Assembly (NCBI GenBank): GCA_008363385.1
Contig: RHKY01000026.1
Coordinates: 1 to 59,852, forward strand
DNA from: Acidobacteriota bacterium
GTDB taxonomy: Bacteria; Acidobacteriota; Thermoanaerobaculia; UBA5066
DNA length: 59,852 nucleotides
Direction: 5' to 3'
Shown here: positions 8,357-18,167 of the stretch, in pieces
Position numbering within the stretch: the stretch's first letter is position 1
Layout of the letters: each line of letters starts with the position of its first letter
The notes under the pieces: model-generated
The model's database searches: none
Told to the model about the DNA's origin: nothing
Seen by the model: only the letters and a program-made list of their open reading frames with translations
Program-made: the position numbers and the translations under genes

Positions 8357-9256
8357 TCAGCCGAGGAGGAGCTTCTCGCCGGTCAGCCGCTCGTAGGCCT
8401 CCAGGTACCTCCCGAGCGTCCCCTCGACGACCTCGGGCGGGAGCTCCGGGGCGGGCGGCGTCTTCCCCCACCCCGTCGACTCGAGCCAGTCCCTGACGAA
8501 CTGCTTGTCGAAGGAGGGCGGGGAGCCGCCGGGCTTCCACGAGTCCGCGGGCCAGAAGCGGGAGGAGTCGGGCGTGAGCGCCTCGTCGATCCAGACGATC
8601 TCGCCGTCGTCCAGGCCGAACTCGAACTTCGTGTCGGCGATCAGGATGCCGCGGGAGGCCGCGTACTCGGCGGCGCGGGAGTAGAGCGTGAGCGTCAGGT
8701 CGCGGAGGCGGATCGCGAGGTCGCGCCCGACGGCATCCGCCATCCGGTCGAAGGGGACGTTCTCGTCGTGGCCCGTCTCGGCCTTCGTGGCGGGGGTGAA
8801 GATCGGCTCGGAGAGCCGGTCTGCCTCGCGCAGGGCGTGCGGCAGGACGTGCCCGCAGACGGCGCCGGTCCTGCGGTAGTCCTTCCAGCCCGAGCCGGCG
8901 ATGTAGCCGCGCGCCACGCACTCGAAGGGGACCACGTGGCACTTGCGGGCCAGGACGGCCCGCCCGGCCAGGAGGGCCTCGTGCTCGCGCAGGCCGTGCG
9001 GGAAGTCGGCCACGCGGGTCGCCTTCAGGTGGTTCCGGACGACGTCCCCGAACCGGTGGAACCAGAAGCTGGAGAGCTGGGAGAGGACGATCCCCTTGCC
9101 GGGGATCGCCGGGGAGAGGACGACGTCGAAGGCCGAGATCCGGTCGGTGGCGACCAGGAGGAGGGAGTCGCCAAGGTCGTAGACGTCGCGGACCTTCCCG
9201 CGGCGCGGGGGAGGGAGGCCCGGGAGGGAGGTCGACTCGACGGCGGGGATCCTCAT
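8357..9256 (-). CDS. purC: Phosphoribosylaminoimidazole-succinocarboxamide synthase (SAICAR synthase)
   Basis: PurC catalyses the ATP-dependent joining of CAIR and aspartate in purine synthesis. At 299 residues it matches the longer, ADE1-like form. GKVRDVYD (20-27) and DRISAFDV (38-45) are the nucleotide-binding signatures, and the [13 protein letters not shown] and IADTKFEFG segments are also present. No ribosome-binding site is visible. A TAGAAT element ends 7 bases before the ATG, so the mRNA may be leaderless. It diverges from pepA. Confidence 0.95.
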   Translation of the reverse strand: MRIPAVESTSLPGLPPPRRGKVRDVYDLGDSLLLVATDRISAFDVVLSPAIPGKGIVLSQLSSFWFHRFGDVVRNHLKATRVADFPHGLREHEALLAGRAVLARKCHVVPFECVARGYIAGSGWKDYRRTGAVCGHVLPHALREADRLSEPIFTPATKAETGHDENVPFDRMADAVGRDLAIRLRDLTLTLYSRAAEYAASRGILIADTKFEFGLDDGEIVWIDEALTPDSSRFWPADSWKPGGSPPSFDKQFVRDWLESTGWGKTPPAPELPPEVVEGTLGRYLEAYERLTGEKLLLG

Positions 9257-9263
9257 GAGCCTG

Positions 9264-9269
9264 ATTCTA
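9264..9269 (-). promoter_or_regulatory. Candidate -10 element TAGAAT for purC
   Basis: The minus-strand TAGAAT is separated from the purC ATG by only 7 bases, which would place the transcript start at or next to the start codon. Confidence 0.5.
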
Positions 9270-9311
9270 GGAGCCCGTCCTGGCGAGCGGGGGGCGCGCG
9301 CACGGGCTTGC

Positions 9312-9317
9312 TAGACT
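9312..9317 (+). promoter_or_regulatory. Candidate -10 element TAGACT for pepA
   Basis: TAGACT lies upstream of a leader with GGAGGG (9333-9338) and the GTG at 9344. It is divergent to the purC element. Confidence 0.45.
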
Positions 9318-9343
9318 TGCCGGCCCGCGTCTGGAGGGAGCAC

Positions 9344-10867
9344 GTGAAGCTCGAGATCGCCGACCCGAAGAAGACGAAGAAGGCCCCCCGGCACGACGCC
9401 TGGGTGGCGTTCGCGACCCGCCCCGACCCGAAGAAGCCGGCCGACCTCTCCCGGGTCCCGGCGCCGGTCCGCAGCCTCGCGGGCCAGGCGGCCCCGCCCC
9501 AGGCGGGCGAGGACGGCCTCGTCTTCGGGCTGCCGCTCCCCGAGGGCTCGCCGGCCCGGCGGCTCTACGTCTTCGGCCTCGGCAAGAGCGCGGCCCTCTC
9601 GCCTCGCAAGGCGCGGACCGTCCTCAGGTCGGTCGCCCGGACGCTGGAGAAGAACGGGGAGGAGTCGGTCCTCCTCGACCTGCCGTTCTCGCTCGAGCGG
9701 ATGGACGCCGCCGAGGGCCGCGACTTCCTCCTCCGGTGCCTCGCGCTCTCGACGTACCGGTTCGACGGCTACAAGACGAAGAAGGAGGAGAAGACCCGCC
9801 TCTCCCGCGCGACGGTCCTCCTCGGCTCGGGGCCGTTCGAGAAGGCGTCGGAGGCGGAGGCGACGCGCCAGGCGGACGAGGCCTCGGCGGTCGCGCGCGT
9901 CACCGCGTTCGTGAGGGACCTCGGCAACACACCGTCGAACGACATGGTTCCCCGCCACTTCGCCGAGCACGTGAAGCGGCAGGCGAAGGGGAGCGGGGCC
10001 AAGCTCGAGGTCCTCGACCGGAAGGCGATCGCCAAGGAGCGGATGGGGGGCCTCCTCGCCGTCAACCGGGGCTCCGTCGAGGAGCCGAGGTTCGTCGTCC
10101 TCGAGTGGCGGGGGGGGAAGAAGGGGGACCCCTTCGTGGCCCTCGTGGGCAAGGGGGTCACGTTCGACTCGGGCGGCATCTCGATCAAGCCGGCCGAGAA
10201 GATGGGCGACATGAAGTGGGACATGATGGGGGCCGCCACCGTCGTCGGCGCGGTCCTCGCCGCGGCGGAGCTGAGGCTCCCCGTCAACGTCGTGGCGCTG
10301 GCCCCGCTGACCGAGAACCTCCCCTCCGGCTCGGCCTACAAGCCGGGCGACATCGTCCGGTTCCGCAACGGGAAGACCGCCGAGATCGACAACACGGACG
10401 CCGAGGGGCGCGTGATCCTCGCCGACGCGCTCGACTACGCCGGGAAGTGGAAGCCTTCGGCGATCGTCGACTTCGCCACGCTGACGGGGGCCGCCCTCGT
10501 GGCGATCGGCCTCGAGGCGGCGATCGTCTTCACGGCGGACGACGCCCTGTCGAAGGCCCTCGTCACCGCCGGCGAGCGGACGGACGAGCGCCTCTGGCGG
10601 CTGCCGCTGTGGGACGAGTACAAGGAGAACATCAAGTCCGAGTGGGCGGACGTGAAGAACACCGGCGGGCGCTGGGGCGGCTCCATCAACGGGGCGATGT
10701 TCCTCAAGGAGTTCGTGCCGGAGGGGGTCCCCTGGGCCCACGTGGACATCGCGCCCACCGCGGACTACGACCGCGAGCACGCGGGCTACCCGGTCGGGGC
10801 GACCGGCTACGGCGTGGCGCTCTGCCTGCGCTGGCTGAAGGACCGCTCGGCCGGCAAGAGCCGCTGA
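9344..10867 (+). CDS. pepA: Cytosolic leucyl aminopeptidase (M17 family)
   Basis: This 507-residue M17 aminopeptidase removes N-terminal residues from peptides using two metal ions. The C-terminal catalytic domain shows the metal and catalytic set: Lys270 in GKG, Asp275 in FDSGG, Lys282, Asp293 in KWDM, and the family signature NTDAEGR (350-356). The start is the GTG at 9344, with GGAGGG five bases upstream; longer readings run antisense through purC. Four bases separate its stop from recN. Confidence 0.93.
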   Translation: MKLEIADPKKTKKAPRHDAWVAFATRPDPKKPADLSRVPAPVRSLAGQAAPPQAGEDGLVFGLPLPEGSPARRLYVFGLGKSAALSPRKARTVLRSVARTLEKNGEESVLLDLPFSLERMDAAEGRDFLLRCLALSTYRFDGYKTKKEEKTRLSRATVLLGSGPFEKASEAEATRQADEASAVARVTAFVRDLGNTPSNDMVPRHFAEHVKRQAKGSGAKLEVLDRKAIAKERMGGLLAVNRGSVEEPRFVVLEWRGGKKGDPFVALVGKGVTFDSGGISIKPAEKMGDMKWDMMGAATVVGAVLAAAELRLPVNVVALAPLTENLPSGSAYKPGDIVRFRNGKTAEIDNTDAEGRVILADALDYAGKWKPSAIVDFATLTGAALVAIGLEAAIVFTADDALSKALVTAGERTDERLWRLPLWDEYKENIKSEWADVKNTGGRWGGSINGAMFLKEFVPEGVPWAHVDIAPTADYDREHAGYPVGATGYGVALCLRWLKDRSAGKSR

Positions 10868-10871
10868 GGCC

Positions 10872-12641
10872 GTGCTCGTCTCGCTCCGCGTCCGGGACCT
10901 CGCCGTCCTCGAGGACGTCGAGGTCTCGTTCCGGGACGGGCTCACCGTCCTGACGGGCGAGACGGGCGCGGGGAAGTCCCTCGTCGTCGACGCGCTGTCG
11001 CTCCTCTCCGGCGAGCGGGCCGACGCCGGGCTCGTGCGGGAGGGGGCGACGCGGGCCGTCGTCGAGGGGGCCTTCGAGAGCGACGACCCGGCGGTCTTTC
11101 GGTGCCTGGCCGAGGCGGGGCTCGCGCCGGAGGAGCCGGGCCCGGGGCCGCTCGAGGTCGTCGTGAGGCGCGAGGTGGCCGGGGGCGGCAAGGGCCGCCT
11201 CTTCGTCAACGGCTCGCCGGCGGCGCTCCGGACGCTGACGGAGGTCGCGCCGAGGCTCCTCGTCCTCTACGGCCAGGCCGAGGCCCGCGACCTCCTGGAC
11301 CCCGCCGTGCCGCGGGAGCTCCTGGACCGCTTCGCGGGCCACCTCGACGCGGCGGAGCGCGTCGCCTCGCTCTGGGAGCGCTTCACCCTCGCCGAGGCCG
11401 AGCGGGCACGGATCGAGCGGAGCGCTCTCGACGGCGCGCAGCGGCTCGACCTCCTGGAGTTCCAGGTGCGCGAGATCGACGCCGTGAAGCCCGTGGAAGG
11501 CGAGGAGGAGCGGCTCGCCGCCGAGAAGCTCGCCCTGTCGAGCGTGGAGAAGCGAGGAAAGCTCCTCGCCGAGGCGCTCTCGGCGCTCGAGTCCGAGGAC
11601 GGCGGGGCGCTGCCGGCGCTCTCGGCCGCGCGGAAGGCGCTCGCGGGGCTCGCGGAGGTGGACCCGGACGGCGGCGCCGCCCTGGCCCTCGTCGAGGAGG
11701 CGGTCGACCGCGCCTCGGACGTGGCCGCGTCCGTGGCACGCGCCCTCGACCTGCTGGAGGCCGACCCGGAGCGGCTGGCGGCCGTCGCCGAGCGGCTCGA
11801 CGCGCTGGCGAAGCTGAAGCGGAAGTACGGGCCCGCTCTGGCGGACGTCGTCGCCTACCGCGAACGGATCGGGCGCGAGCGGGACGAGCTGTCGGACCTC
11901 GGGGCCGCGCTCGCCAAGGCTGCGCAGGCCTCGCGCGAGGCGCTGGAGGCCTACCGGGCCGAGGCCCTCGCCCTCTCGACGGCCCGCGCGGCGGCGGCGC
12001 CTCGCCTCGGCAAGGACGTCGGGCGCCACCTATCGGACCTGGCGTTCCCGAGGGCGTCGTTCGGGGTCGAGGTGGCGAGGAGGCCGGACCCGTCGAGCCC
12101 GCTCGAGGCGGGCGGCGAGCGGGTCGCCTGCGGCCCGCACGGAGTCGACACGGTCTCCTTCGTCTTCGCCCCGAACCCCGGCGAGCCGTCGAGGCCGCTC
12201 ACGAGGATCGCCTCCGGCGGCGAGCTGTCGCGCGTCCAGCTGGCGCTGGCGGCGGCGCTCGCCGAGGAGGAGGACCGCCGCGAGAAGGGGGGACGGGGGA
12301 GGAGGCGGGCGGGGGGACCCGTGAGGACCTTCGTCTTCGACGAGGTGGACGCGGGCGTCTCCGGCGCCACCGCCGAGGCGGTCGGGAGGAAGCTCCGGAC
12401 GCTCGCCTCACGGGACCAGGTCCTCGTCGTCACGCACCTCCCGCAGGTGGCCGCCGCGGGCGAGCGGCACCTCTCCGTCTCCAAGGAGGTCTCGGGGGGG
12501 CGGACGCGGACGAGCGTCGCGGAGCTCTCGGCGCGCGAGCGGGTCGAGGCGATCGCCTCGCTCCTGTCGGGCGCGCAGGTGGGTCCCGCGGCCCGCCAGC
12601 AGGCGCGGCAGCTCCTCGCCGCGTTCCCGGGCGAGGCGTGA
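10872..12641 (+). CDS. recN: DNA repair protein RecN
   Basis: RecN is an SMC-like ATPase acting in double-strand break repair. The 589-residue protein has Walker A GETGAGKS at 29-36, a long alpha-helical coiled-coil middle, the ABC signature ASGGELSR and Walker B FDEVDAGVSG near the C terminus, and a late TH(L)PQVAA switch segment. It starts at a GTG directly after pepA, and the TsaC-type gene follows 25 bases later. Confidence 0.93.
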   Translation: MLVSLRVRDLAVLEDVEVSFRDGLTVLTGETGAGKSLVVDALSLLSGERADAGLVREGATRAVVEGAFESDDPAVFRCLAEAGLAPEEPGPGPLEVVVRREVAGGGKGRLFVNGSPAALRTLTEVAPRLLVLYGQAEARDLLDPAVPRELLDRFAGHLDAAERVASLWERFTLAEAERARIERSALDGAQRLDLLEFQVREIDAVKPVEGEEERLAAEKLALSSVEKRGKLLAEALSALESEDGGALPALSAARKALAGLAEVDPDGGAALALVEEAVDRASDVAASVARALDLLEADPERLAAVAERLDALAKLKRKYGPALADVVAYRERIGRERDELSDLGAALAKAAQASREALEAYRAEALALSTARAAAAPRLGKDVGRHLSDLAFPRASFGVEVARRPDPSSPLEAGGERVACGPHGVDTVSFVFAPNPGEPSRPLTRIASGGELSRVQLALAAALAEEEDRREKGGRGRRRAGGPVRTFVFDEVDAGVSGATAEAVGRKLRTLASRDQVLVVTHLPQVAAAGERHLSVSKEVSGGRTRTSVAELSARERVEAIASLLSGAQVGPAARQQARQLLAAFPGEA

Positions 12642-12666
12642 GCGCGGGGGCCGCCCGGGTCGCGCC

Positions 12667-13284
12667 GTGACGCCCCGCGTCGTCCCCTTCCATGGCGTCC
12701 TCACGGATCGGCTCGTCGAGGAGGTCCGGGCGCTCGTCTCGGCGGGCGGCGTCCTGGCGATCCCCACCGACACGCTCTACGGGCTGGCGGCGGACCCGCT
12801 CTCGGAAGCCGGCGTCGAGCGCGTTTACACGCTGAAGGGGCGCGAGTCCGGGAAGGCGCTCCCGGTCCTCGCGGCGAGCGTGGCCTCGATCGATTCCCTC
12901 GGGGTGGTCCTCGACCAGAGGCTGCGGGCCGCCCTGTCGCGCCTCTGGCCGGCGCCCGTGACCGTCGTCCTCCCTCTCGCCTCGCCGATCCCCGCCTCGG
13001 GCGGCGAGCGGACGCTGGCCGTGAGGATTCCGGACCGGCCGCTCCTCTGCGACCTCCTGCGCCGCGTGGGGCCGCTGACGGCGACGAGCGCGAACCGGAG
13101 CGGCGATCCCTCGGCCCGGAGCGCGGCCGAGGTGGCCCTCGCGTTCGGGAGCTCGGTTCCGCTCGTCCTCGACGGGGGCCCGTCGGAATCGGCCCTTCCC
13201 TCGACGCTCGTGGACGCCACGACGCGCCCGCCGCGCGTTCTCCGCGAAGGTGCTCGCTTCGTGGACCCAACTCTTTTCGCCTGA
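12667..13284 (+). CDS. tsaC: L-threonylcarbamoyladenylate synthase (TsaC/YrdC type)
   Basis: This enzyme makes threonylcarbamoyl-AMP from threonine, bicarbonate and ATP for the t6A37 modification of tRNAs. At 205 residues it has the YrdC domain alone, without the extra C-terminal domain of Sua5. Visible motifs are PTDTLYGL (33-40), KGRESGKALPVL (57-68, the KxRxxxK site) and TSANRSG (140-146). It starts at a GTG. Its pathway partner tsaE lies at 37813. Confidence 0.9.
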   Translation: MTPRVVPFHGVLTDRLVEEVRALVSAGGVLAIPTDTLYGLAADPLSEAGVERVYTLKGRESGKALPVLAASVASIDSLGVVLDQRLRAALSRLWPAPVTVVLPLASPIPASGGERTLAVRIPDRPLLCDLLRRVGPLTATSANRSGDPSARSAAEVALAFGSSVPLVLDGGPSESALPSTLVDATTRPPRVLREGARFVDPTLFA

Positions 13285-13295
13285 GAGGGTTGGAG

Positions 13296-13318
13296 GTATC
13301 CACGGAGACTGTGGAAAA
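13296..13318. other. Pair of DnaA-box-like sequences in inverted orientation
   Basis: GTATCCACG (7 of 9 against TTATCCACA) and, on the other strand, TTTTCCACA (8 of 9) face each other across five bases. Only two such boxes are visible, so an origin is not supported. Confidence 0.2.
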
Positions 13319-13381
13319 GCCTGTCGATTCCCCTCCGGAAAACGCGCCTTCACGCGGTCCTCACGCGCTCCCGTCCGCCGC

Positions 13382-13397
13382 GCACAGGTTCCTGTGC
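13382..13397. promoter_or_regulatory. Short perfect inverted repeat, possible operator
   Basis: GCACAGG and CCTGTGC are separated by TT. The repeat lies 42 bases before the carbonic-anhydrase-like gene. The size suits a dimeric repressor site, but no cognate regulator is known. Confidence 0.25.
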
Positions 13398-13420
13398 ATC
13401 GGTCCCGGCGCCCCCTCTGG

Positions 13421-13426
13421 TATCTT
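13421..13426 (+). promoter_or_regulatory. Candidate -10 element TATCTT
   Basis: TATCTT ends 12 bases before the ATG at 13439, and no ribosome-binding site lies between them. Confidence 0.3.
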
Positions 13427-13438
13427 TCGGCGGCGCCG

Positions 13439-13996
13439 ATGATCGTCCGTCCTTACCGTGGTGTGGCTCCCCGTCTCGGCGCGAGGGTCTTCCTCGCAGA
13501 GACGGCGGCGGTGATCGGGGACGTCGTCCTCGGGGACGACGTCTCGATCTGGTACTCGTCCGTCGTCCGGGGCGACTGCTGCTGGATCCGGATCGGCGAC
13601 CGCGCCAACGTCCAGGACAACTGCACCCTCCACGTGACGAAGGGGACCGGTCCCCTCGTCCTCGAGGAGGAGGTGACCGTCGGTCACAACGCCGTCCTGC
13701 ACGCCTGCACGGTGCGGCGGGGGGCCCTCGTCGGGATGAACGCGACGATCCTCGACGGCGCCGACGTGGGGGCGAGCTCCCTCGTGGCGGCCGCCGCCGT
13801 CGTCCTGCCCCGCACGGTGATCCCGCCCGGGACCCTCTGGGCGGGGAGCCCGGCCCGCCTCAAGCGCGACCTGACGAGCGCCGAGGTCGAGGGCCTCACC
13901 GGCTACTGGAAGAACTACCTGGAGTACAAGGCCGCCTACCTCGCCGACGACGAGCGGAGCGGGAGACGCCCCGCCCCCGACACGTCCCTGGTCTGA
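13439..13996 (+). CDS. Gamma-class carbonic anhydrase family protein
   Basis: This 185-residue left-handed beta-helix protein has hexapeptide repeats and the zinc histidines expected of the gamma class: His65 in CTLHV, and His83 and His88 in VGHNAVLH. Related YrdA/PaaY/CamH proteins bind Zn or Fe and form trimers; only some are shown to hydrate CO2. The ATG at 13439 gives the usual N terminus ([10 protein letters not shown]); an earlier start at 13250 would overlap the TsaC-type gene and add no homologous sequence. Confidence 0.88.
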   Translation: MIVRPYRGVAPRLGARVFLAETAAVIGDVVLGDDVSIWYSSVVRGDCCWIRIGDRANVQDNCTLHVTKGTGPLVLEEEVTVGHNAVLHACTVRRGALVGMNATILDGADVGASSLVAAAAVVLPRTVIPPGTLWAGSPARLKRDLTSAEVEGLTGYWKNYLEYKAAYLADDERSGRRPAPDTSLV

Positions 13997-14013
13997 CGGC
14001 CCGAGCGAGCACG

Positions 14014-15276
14014 ATGACGATCACGAGCGTCAAGGGGACGCGGGACCTCCTCCCGCCCGAGAGCCGGGTCTTCCAGCGCGTGGAGGACGTGGCCCACCAG
14101 GTCTTCGCCCTCCACGGCTACGAGGAGGTCCGCACGCCGGTGCTGGAGCCGACGGAGCTCTTCGTCAGGAGCGTCGGCGAGTCGACGGACATCGTCCACA
14201 AGGAGATGTACACCTTCGTCGACCGCGGCGGCCGTTCCGTCACGCTGAGGCCCGAGAACACGGCCGGGGTGGCCCGCGCCTACGTCGAGCACCGGCTCGC
14301 GCAGGCGGGGGGCGTGCGCAAGCTCTACTACGTGGGGCCGCAGTTCCGGTACGAGCGGCCGCAGAAGGGGCGCTACCGCGAGTTCCGCCAGATCGGCGCC
14401 GAGGTGCTCGGCGCCGCCGACGCCGCCACGGACGCCGAGCTCCTCGTCATGCTCTTCGAGTTCCTCGGGCGGCTCGGCTTCACCGGCCTGGCCGTCTCGC
14501 TGAACTCGGTCGGGTCGGAGGAGTGCCGGCCCGCCTACGTCGAGGCGCTGCGCGCCTACCTCGCGGGCTTCGCGGACCGGATGGGGGAGGACGACCGGCG
14601 GAGGCTCGAGCAGAACCCGCTCCGCGTCCTGGACACGAAGGACCCCGCGGTGAAGGAGGTCCTCCCCGGCGCGCCGCGGATGCTCGACCACCTCGACCCC
14701 GCCTCGCGCGCCCACCACGAGGAGCTCCTCGCGCTGCTGGACGCCGCCGCGATCCCGTACCGGATCGAGCCCCGCCTCGTCCGCGGCCTCGACTACTACA
14801 CCCGGACCGTCTTCGAGGTGACGGCCGAGGGCCTCGGCGCCCAGGACGCCCTCCTGGGGGGCGGCCGGTACGACAGGCTCGTCTCGGACCTCGGCGGCCC
14901 GAGGACGCCCGGCATCGGCTTCGCCATCGGCGAGGACCGGCTCGTGGACGTCCTGCCGGCCGCCTTCCGGGAGGCCGCGCTCGCCGCGTTCCGTCCCGTG
15001 GCCGTCGTCCCGCTCGCCCCGTCCGACCGGCGGGAAGCGCTCCTGCTCGCCCGCGAGCTCCGCGCCTCCGGCGTCGCCGTCGACCTCGACCCCGCGGGGA
15101 AGGGACCGGGCGCCGGGCTGAAGGGGGCCGAGCGCAAGGGCCTGAAGTGGGCCGTCCTTCTCGGCGAGAAGGAGCGCGAGGAGGGAACGGCCGTCCTCAA
15201 GGACCTGGAATCGCGCGCGCAGGAGACCGTCCCGCGCGCCGAGCTGATCTCTCGCCTGAAGGGGAACCCCTCGTGA
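14014..15276 (+). CDS. hisS: Histidyl-tRNA synthetase
   Basis: This class II synthetase of 420 residues charges tRNA-His. It opens with [11 protein letters not shown], carries motif 2 ([14 protein letters not shown], 111-124), the histidine-specific RGLDYYT (about 257-263) and motif 3 ([11 protein letters not shown]), then a C-terminal anticodon-binding domain. It overlaps aspS by four bases (GTGA), so the two synthetases are translationally coupled. Confidence 0.96.
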   Translation: MTITSVKGTRDLLPPESRVFQRVEDVAHQVFALHGYEEVRTPVLEPTELFVRSVGESTDIVHKEMYTFVDRGGRSVTLRPENTAGVARAYVEHRLAQAGGVRKLYYVGPQFRYERPQKGRYREFRQIGAEVLGAADAATDAELLVMLFEFLGRLGFTGLAVSLNSVGSEECRPAYVEALRAYLAGFADRMGEDDRRRLEQNPLRVLDTKDPAVKEVLPGAPRMLDHLDPASRAHHEELLALLDAAAIPYRIEPRLVRGLDYYTRTVFEVTAEGLGAQDALLGGGRYDRLVSDLGGPRTPGIGFAIGEDRLVDVLPAAFREAALAAFRPVAVVPLAPSDRREALLLARELRASGVAVDLDPAGKGPGAGLKGAERKGLKWAVLLGEKEREEGTAVLKDLESRAQETVPRAELISRLKGNPS

Positions 15277-17060
15277 CGACGACCGTGACCGAATCGCTCC
15301 CGCGCCGCCCCGCCGGCACGCTCCGCCGAGAGCAGGCCGGGGAGACCGTCCGAGTCCAGGGATGGGTGAACCGCCGCCGCGACCACGGCGAGCTCGTCTT
15401 CATCGACCTGCGCGACCGCTCGGGCCTCCTCCAGGTCGTCTTCGACGCGCAGTTCCTGCCGTCCCCGGCGCTCCTCGACCGGGCCAAGGAGCTCCGGAGC
15501 GAGTTCGTCGTGGAGGTGACGGGGGCCGTCCACGCCCGGGACGAGGGCGCGGTGAACCCCGACCTGCCGACCGGGGAGGTGGAGGTCCGCGCCTCGGACC
15601 TCGTGATCCTGAACCGGGCCGAGACGCCGCCGTTCCCGATCGAGGACGACGTCAAGGCGTCGGAGGACCTCCGGCTGAAGTACCGCTACCTCGACCTGAG
15701 GCGGCCGGAGATGACGCGGAAGTTCGTCCTGAGGAGCGACGTGACGTTCCGGATCCGGCAGGTCCTCCACGAGGAGGGCTTCCTGGAGCTGGAGACGCCG
15801 ATCCTGACGAAGTCGACCCCGGAGGGGGCGCGGGACTTCCTCGTCCCGTCGCGCGTCCACCTCGGCGAGTTCTACGCGCTGCCCCAGTCGCCCCAGCTCT
15901 TCAAGCAGCTCCTGATGGTCTCCGGGATGGAGAAGTACTACCAGGTCGCGCGCTGCTTCCGGGACGAGGACCTGCGGGCCGACCGGCAGCCGGAGTTCAC
16001 GCAGGTCGACCTCGAGATGTCGTTCCCGGACGAGGAGCAGGTGTTCGCCCTCGTCGAGAAGCTCTTCACGGCCGTCTTCCCGCCGGCTGGAATCCCGTGC
16101 CCGGTCCCGTTCCGGCGGATGACGTACGCCGAGGCGATGGAGCGGTACGGCATCGACCGCCCGGACACCCGGTTCGGCCTGGAGCTGGCCACGCTCGACC
16201 TCTCCTCCTCGCCGTCGGAGATCCTCCGCGCGGCCGAGAAGGTGAAGGGGCTCGCGGTGCCGGGCGGCGCCGCCTTCGCGCGGAAGCGGCTCGACGACCT
16301 GGAGTCGGCGGCCAAGGCCCTGGGCGCCGGCGGCCTCGTCTGGGTGAAGCTGGCCTCCGCGCAGGCGCCGGGCTGGAACTCCAACGCCAAGAAGCTCCTC
16401 GACGACGCCACGGTGTCGGGGATCCGGCAGGCGCTCGGCGCCGCGGACGGGGACCTCCTCCTCCTCGTCGCCGGGAAGGAGAAGGTGGTCAACGACGTCC
16501 TGGGGACGCTGCGCGTCCAGGTGGCGCGCGAGGAGAAGCTCGTCCCGGAGGGGCGGTACGACTTCCTCTGGGTGACCGACTTCCCGCTCCTCGAGTGGCA
16601 CGAGGAGGACCGGCGCTGGTACGCGACGCACCACCCGTTCACCTCGCCGTTCGAGGAGGACCTCGACCTCCTCGAGACGGACCCGGGACGGGTCCGCGCC
16701 CGCGCCTACGACGTCGTCCTGAACGGCATGGAGCTCGGCGGCGGGTCGATCCGGATCCACCGCCCCGAGGTGCAGTCGCGGGTTTTCTCGCGGCTCGGGA
16801 TCGGGCCGGAGGAGGCGCGCGCGAAGTTCGGCTTCCTCCTCGACGCGTTCCGCTTCGGCGCCCCGCCGCACGGCGGGCTGGCCCTCGGCCTCGACCGGAT
16901 GCTGATGATCCTCTCGCGGAGCCCGTCGATCCGGGACGTGATCGCCTTCCCGAAGACCGCGTCCGGGAGCTGCCTGATGACCGACTCCCCGGGGCCGGTC
17001 TCCGAGGACCAGCTCACGGAGCTCGGGATCCGGACGGTGGCGAAGAAGGCGAGCGCCTGA
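15273..17060 (+). CDS. aspS: Aspartyl-tRNA synthetase
   Basis: The bacterial-type AspRS of 595 residues has an N-terminal OB-fold ([12 protein letters not shown]...FIDLRD) and class II catalytic segments ([44 protein letters not shown]). It also has the GAD insertion domain and closes with motif 3 (GLALGLDRM). The GTG at 15273 overlaps the hisS stop. Whether it also charges tRNA-Asn cannot be decided here. Confidence 0.96.
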   Translation: MTTTVTESLPRRPAGTLRREQAGETVRVQGWVNRRRDHGELVFIDLRDRSGLLQVVFDAQFLPSPALLDRAKELRSEFVVEVTGAVHARDEGAVNPDLPTGEVEVRASDLVILNRAETPPFPIEDDVKASEDLRLKYRYLDLRRPEMTRKFVLRSDVTFRIRQVLHEEGFLELETPILTKSTPEGARDFLVPSRVHLGEFYALPQSPQLFKQLLMVSGMEKYYQVARCFRDEDLRADRQPEFTQVDLEMSFPDEEQVFALVEKLFTAVFPPAGIPCPVPFRRMTYAEAMERYGIDRPDTRFGLELATLDLSSSPSEILRAAEKVKGLAVPGGAAFARKRLDDLESAAKALGAGGLVWVKLASAQAPGWNSNAKKLLDDATVSGIRQALGAADGDLLLLVAGKEKVVNDVLGTLRVQVAREEKLVPEGRYDFLWVTDFPLLEWHEEDRRWYATHHPFTSPFEEDLDLLETDPGRVRARAYDVVLNGMELGGGSIRIHRPEVQSRVFSRLGIGPEEARAKFGFLLDAFRFGAPPHGGLALGLDRMLMILSRSPSIRDVIAFPKTASGSCLMTDSPGPVSEDQLTELGIRTVAKKASA

Positions 17061-17071
17061 GGCCCCGGGGC

Positions 17072-18154
17072 GTGCGCGAGGGCTTCCGCTTCCGGGCGGG
17101 CTCCGCCCCGCCGACGCTCGTCGTCGCGGGCCCCGACGCCCTCGGGAGGCTCGGACGCGAGCTGGCGCGCGTGGCGCCGGGGCGCTGGCGGCTCGTCTCC
17201 TCGCGGCCCGTCTTCCGCCGCCACGGCCAGAGCCTCCTCGCGGCCCTCCCTGCCGGCCGCGTCGAGCCGCGGCCGCTCCTGGTGCCGGACGGCGAGGGAG
17301 CCAAGACCTGGGAGGGCCTCGGCCGGCTGGTCGAGGGGCTCGTCGCCGGGGGCCTCCGGCGCGACGGCGGCGTCCTGGCTCTGGGGGGAGGGACGGTCGG
17401 GGACGTCGCGGGCCTGGCGGCCTCGCTCGCCCTGCGCGGCGTCCCGGTGGTCCAGGTCCCGACGACACTCCTGGCCGCGGCCGACAGCGCGCTGGGCGGG
17501 AAGACCGCGGTGAACCTCCCGGCGGGCAAGAACCTCGCCGGCGCCTTCCACCACCCGCGGGTCGTCGCGGTCGACCCGTCCTTCCTCGCGACGCTCTCGT
17601 CCCGCGACTGGCGTTCGGGGATGGCGGAGGTGGTCAAGAGCGCGCTCCTCTGCGCCGGTTTTTTCCGGCGGCTCGGCGCGCTCCTGCCGGCCCTCCTCGC
17701 GCGGCGTCCCGCGGCCGCGACGGAGGCCGTCCTCCGGTCCCTCCGGATGAAGGCGCGCGTCGTCGCCGCCGACCCTGAAGAGACGAGGGGGCTCCGCTTC
17801 TCCCTCAACCTCGGCCACACCGTGGGGCACGCGCTCGAGGCCGCCTCGGGCCACCGCCTCTCGCACGGGGAAGCGGTCTCCTGGGGCCTCCTGGCGGCCC
17901 TCGAGCTCTCCGTTCGGCGGGCGGGTCTCGACCGGGAGACGGCCCGGCTCGTCCGCTCGTGGGTGGACGCGATCGAGCCCCCGCGCCTGCGCCGGGCCTG
18001 GGTCGAGTCGGCCGGGGCGTACCTCTCCGCGGACAAGAAGGCGGACCGGCTCGGGCTGCGGGCGGTCCTCCTCCGGGCCCCGGGACACGCCGTCGTCGTC
18101 CGCGTCCGGCCGGACGAGCTGCTCGCGGCCTTGGAGGCGGCGCTCAACCGCTAG
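17072..18154 (+). CDS. aroB: 3-dehydroquinate synthase
   Basis: AroB converts DAHP to 3-dehydroquinate, the second step of the shikimate pathway, using NAD and a divalent metal. The 360-residue protein has the NAD segment GGGTVGDVAG, PTTLLAAADSALGGKTAVNL, a metal-ligand Glu in GMAEVVKSAL, and histidines in GHTVGHALE and LSHGEAVSWG. The start is taken as the GTG at 17072, 11 bases after aspS. Its TAG stop forms part of a -10-like TAGAAT before the next gene. Confidence 0.93.
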   Translation: MREGFRFRAGSAPPTLVVAGPDALGRLGRELARVAPGRWRLVSSRPVFRRHGQSLLAALPAGRVEPRPLLVPDGEGAKTWEGLGRLVEGLVAGGLRRDGGVLALGGGTVGDVAGLAASLALRGVPVVQVPTTLLAAADSALGGKTAVNLPAGKNLAGAFHHPRVVAVDPSFLATLSSRDWRSGMAEVVKSALLCAGFFRRLGALLPALLARRPAAATEAVLRSLRMKARVVAADPEETRGLRFSLNLGHTVGHALEAASGHRLSHGEAVSWGLLAALELSVRRAGLDRETARLVRSWVDAIEPPRLRRAWVESAGAYLSADKKADRLGLRAVLLRAPGHAVVVRVRPDELLAALEAALNR

Positions 18155-18157
18155 AAT
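18152..18157 (+). promoter_or_regulatory. -10-like TAGAAT overlapping the aroB stop codon
   Basis: TAGAAT begins on the aroB TAG stop and ends 10 bases before the ATG at 18168. No ribosome-binding site is visible. Confidence 0.4.
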
Positions 18158-18167
18158 GGGCGCCGGA

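Noticed and set aside
13250-13438. N-terminal extension of the carbonic-anhydrase-like protein
   Set aside because: It would overlap the TsaC-type gene; family similarity begins at the ATG at 13439.
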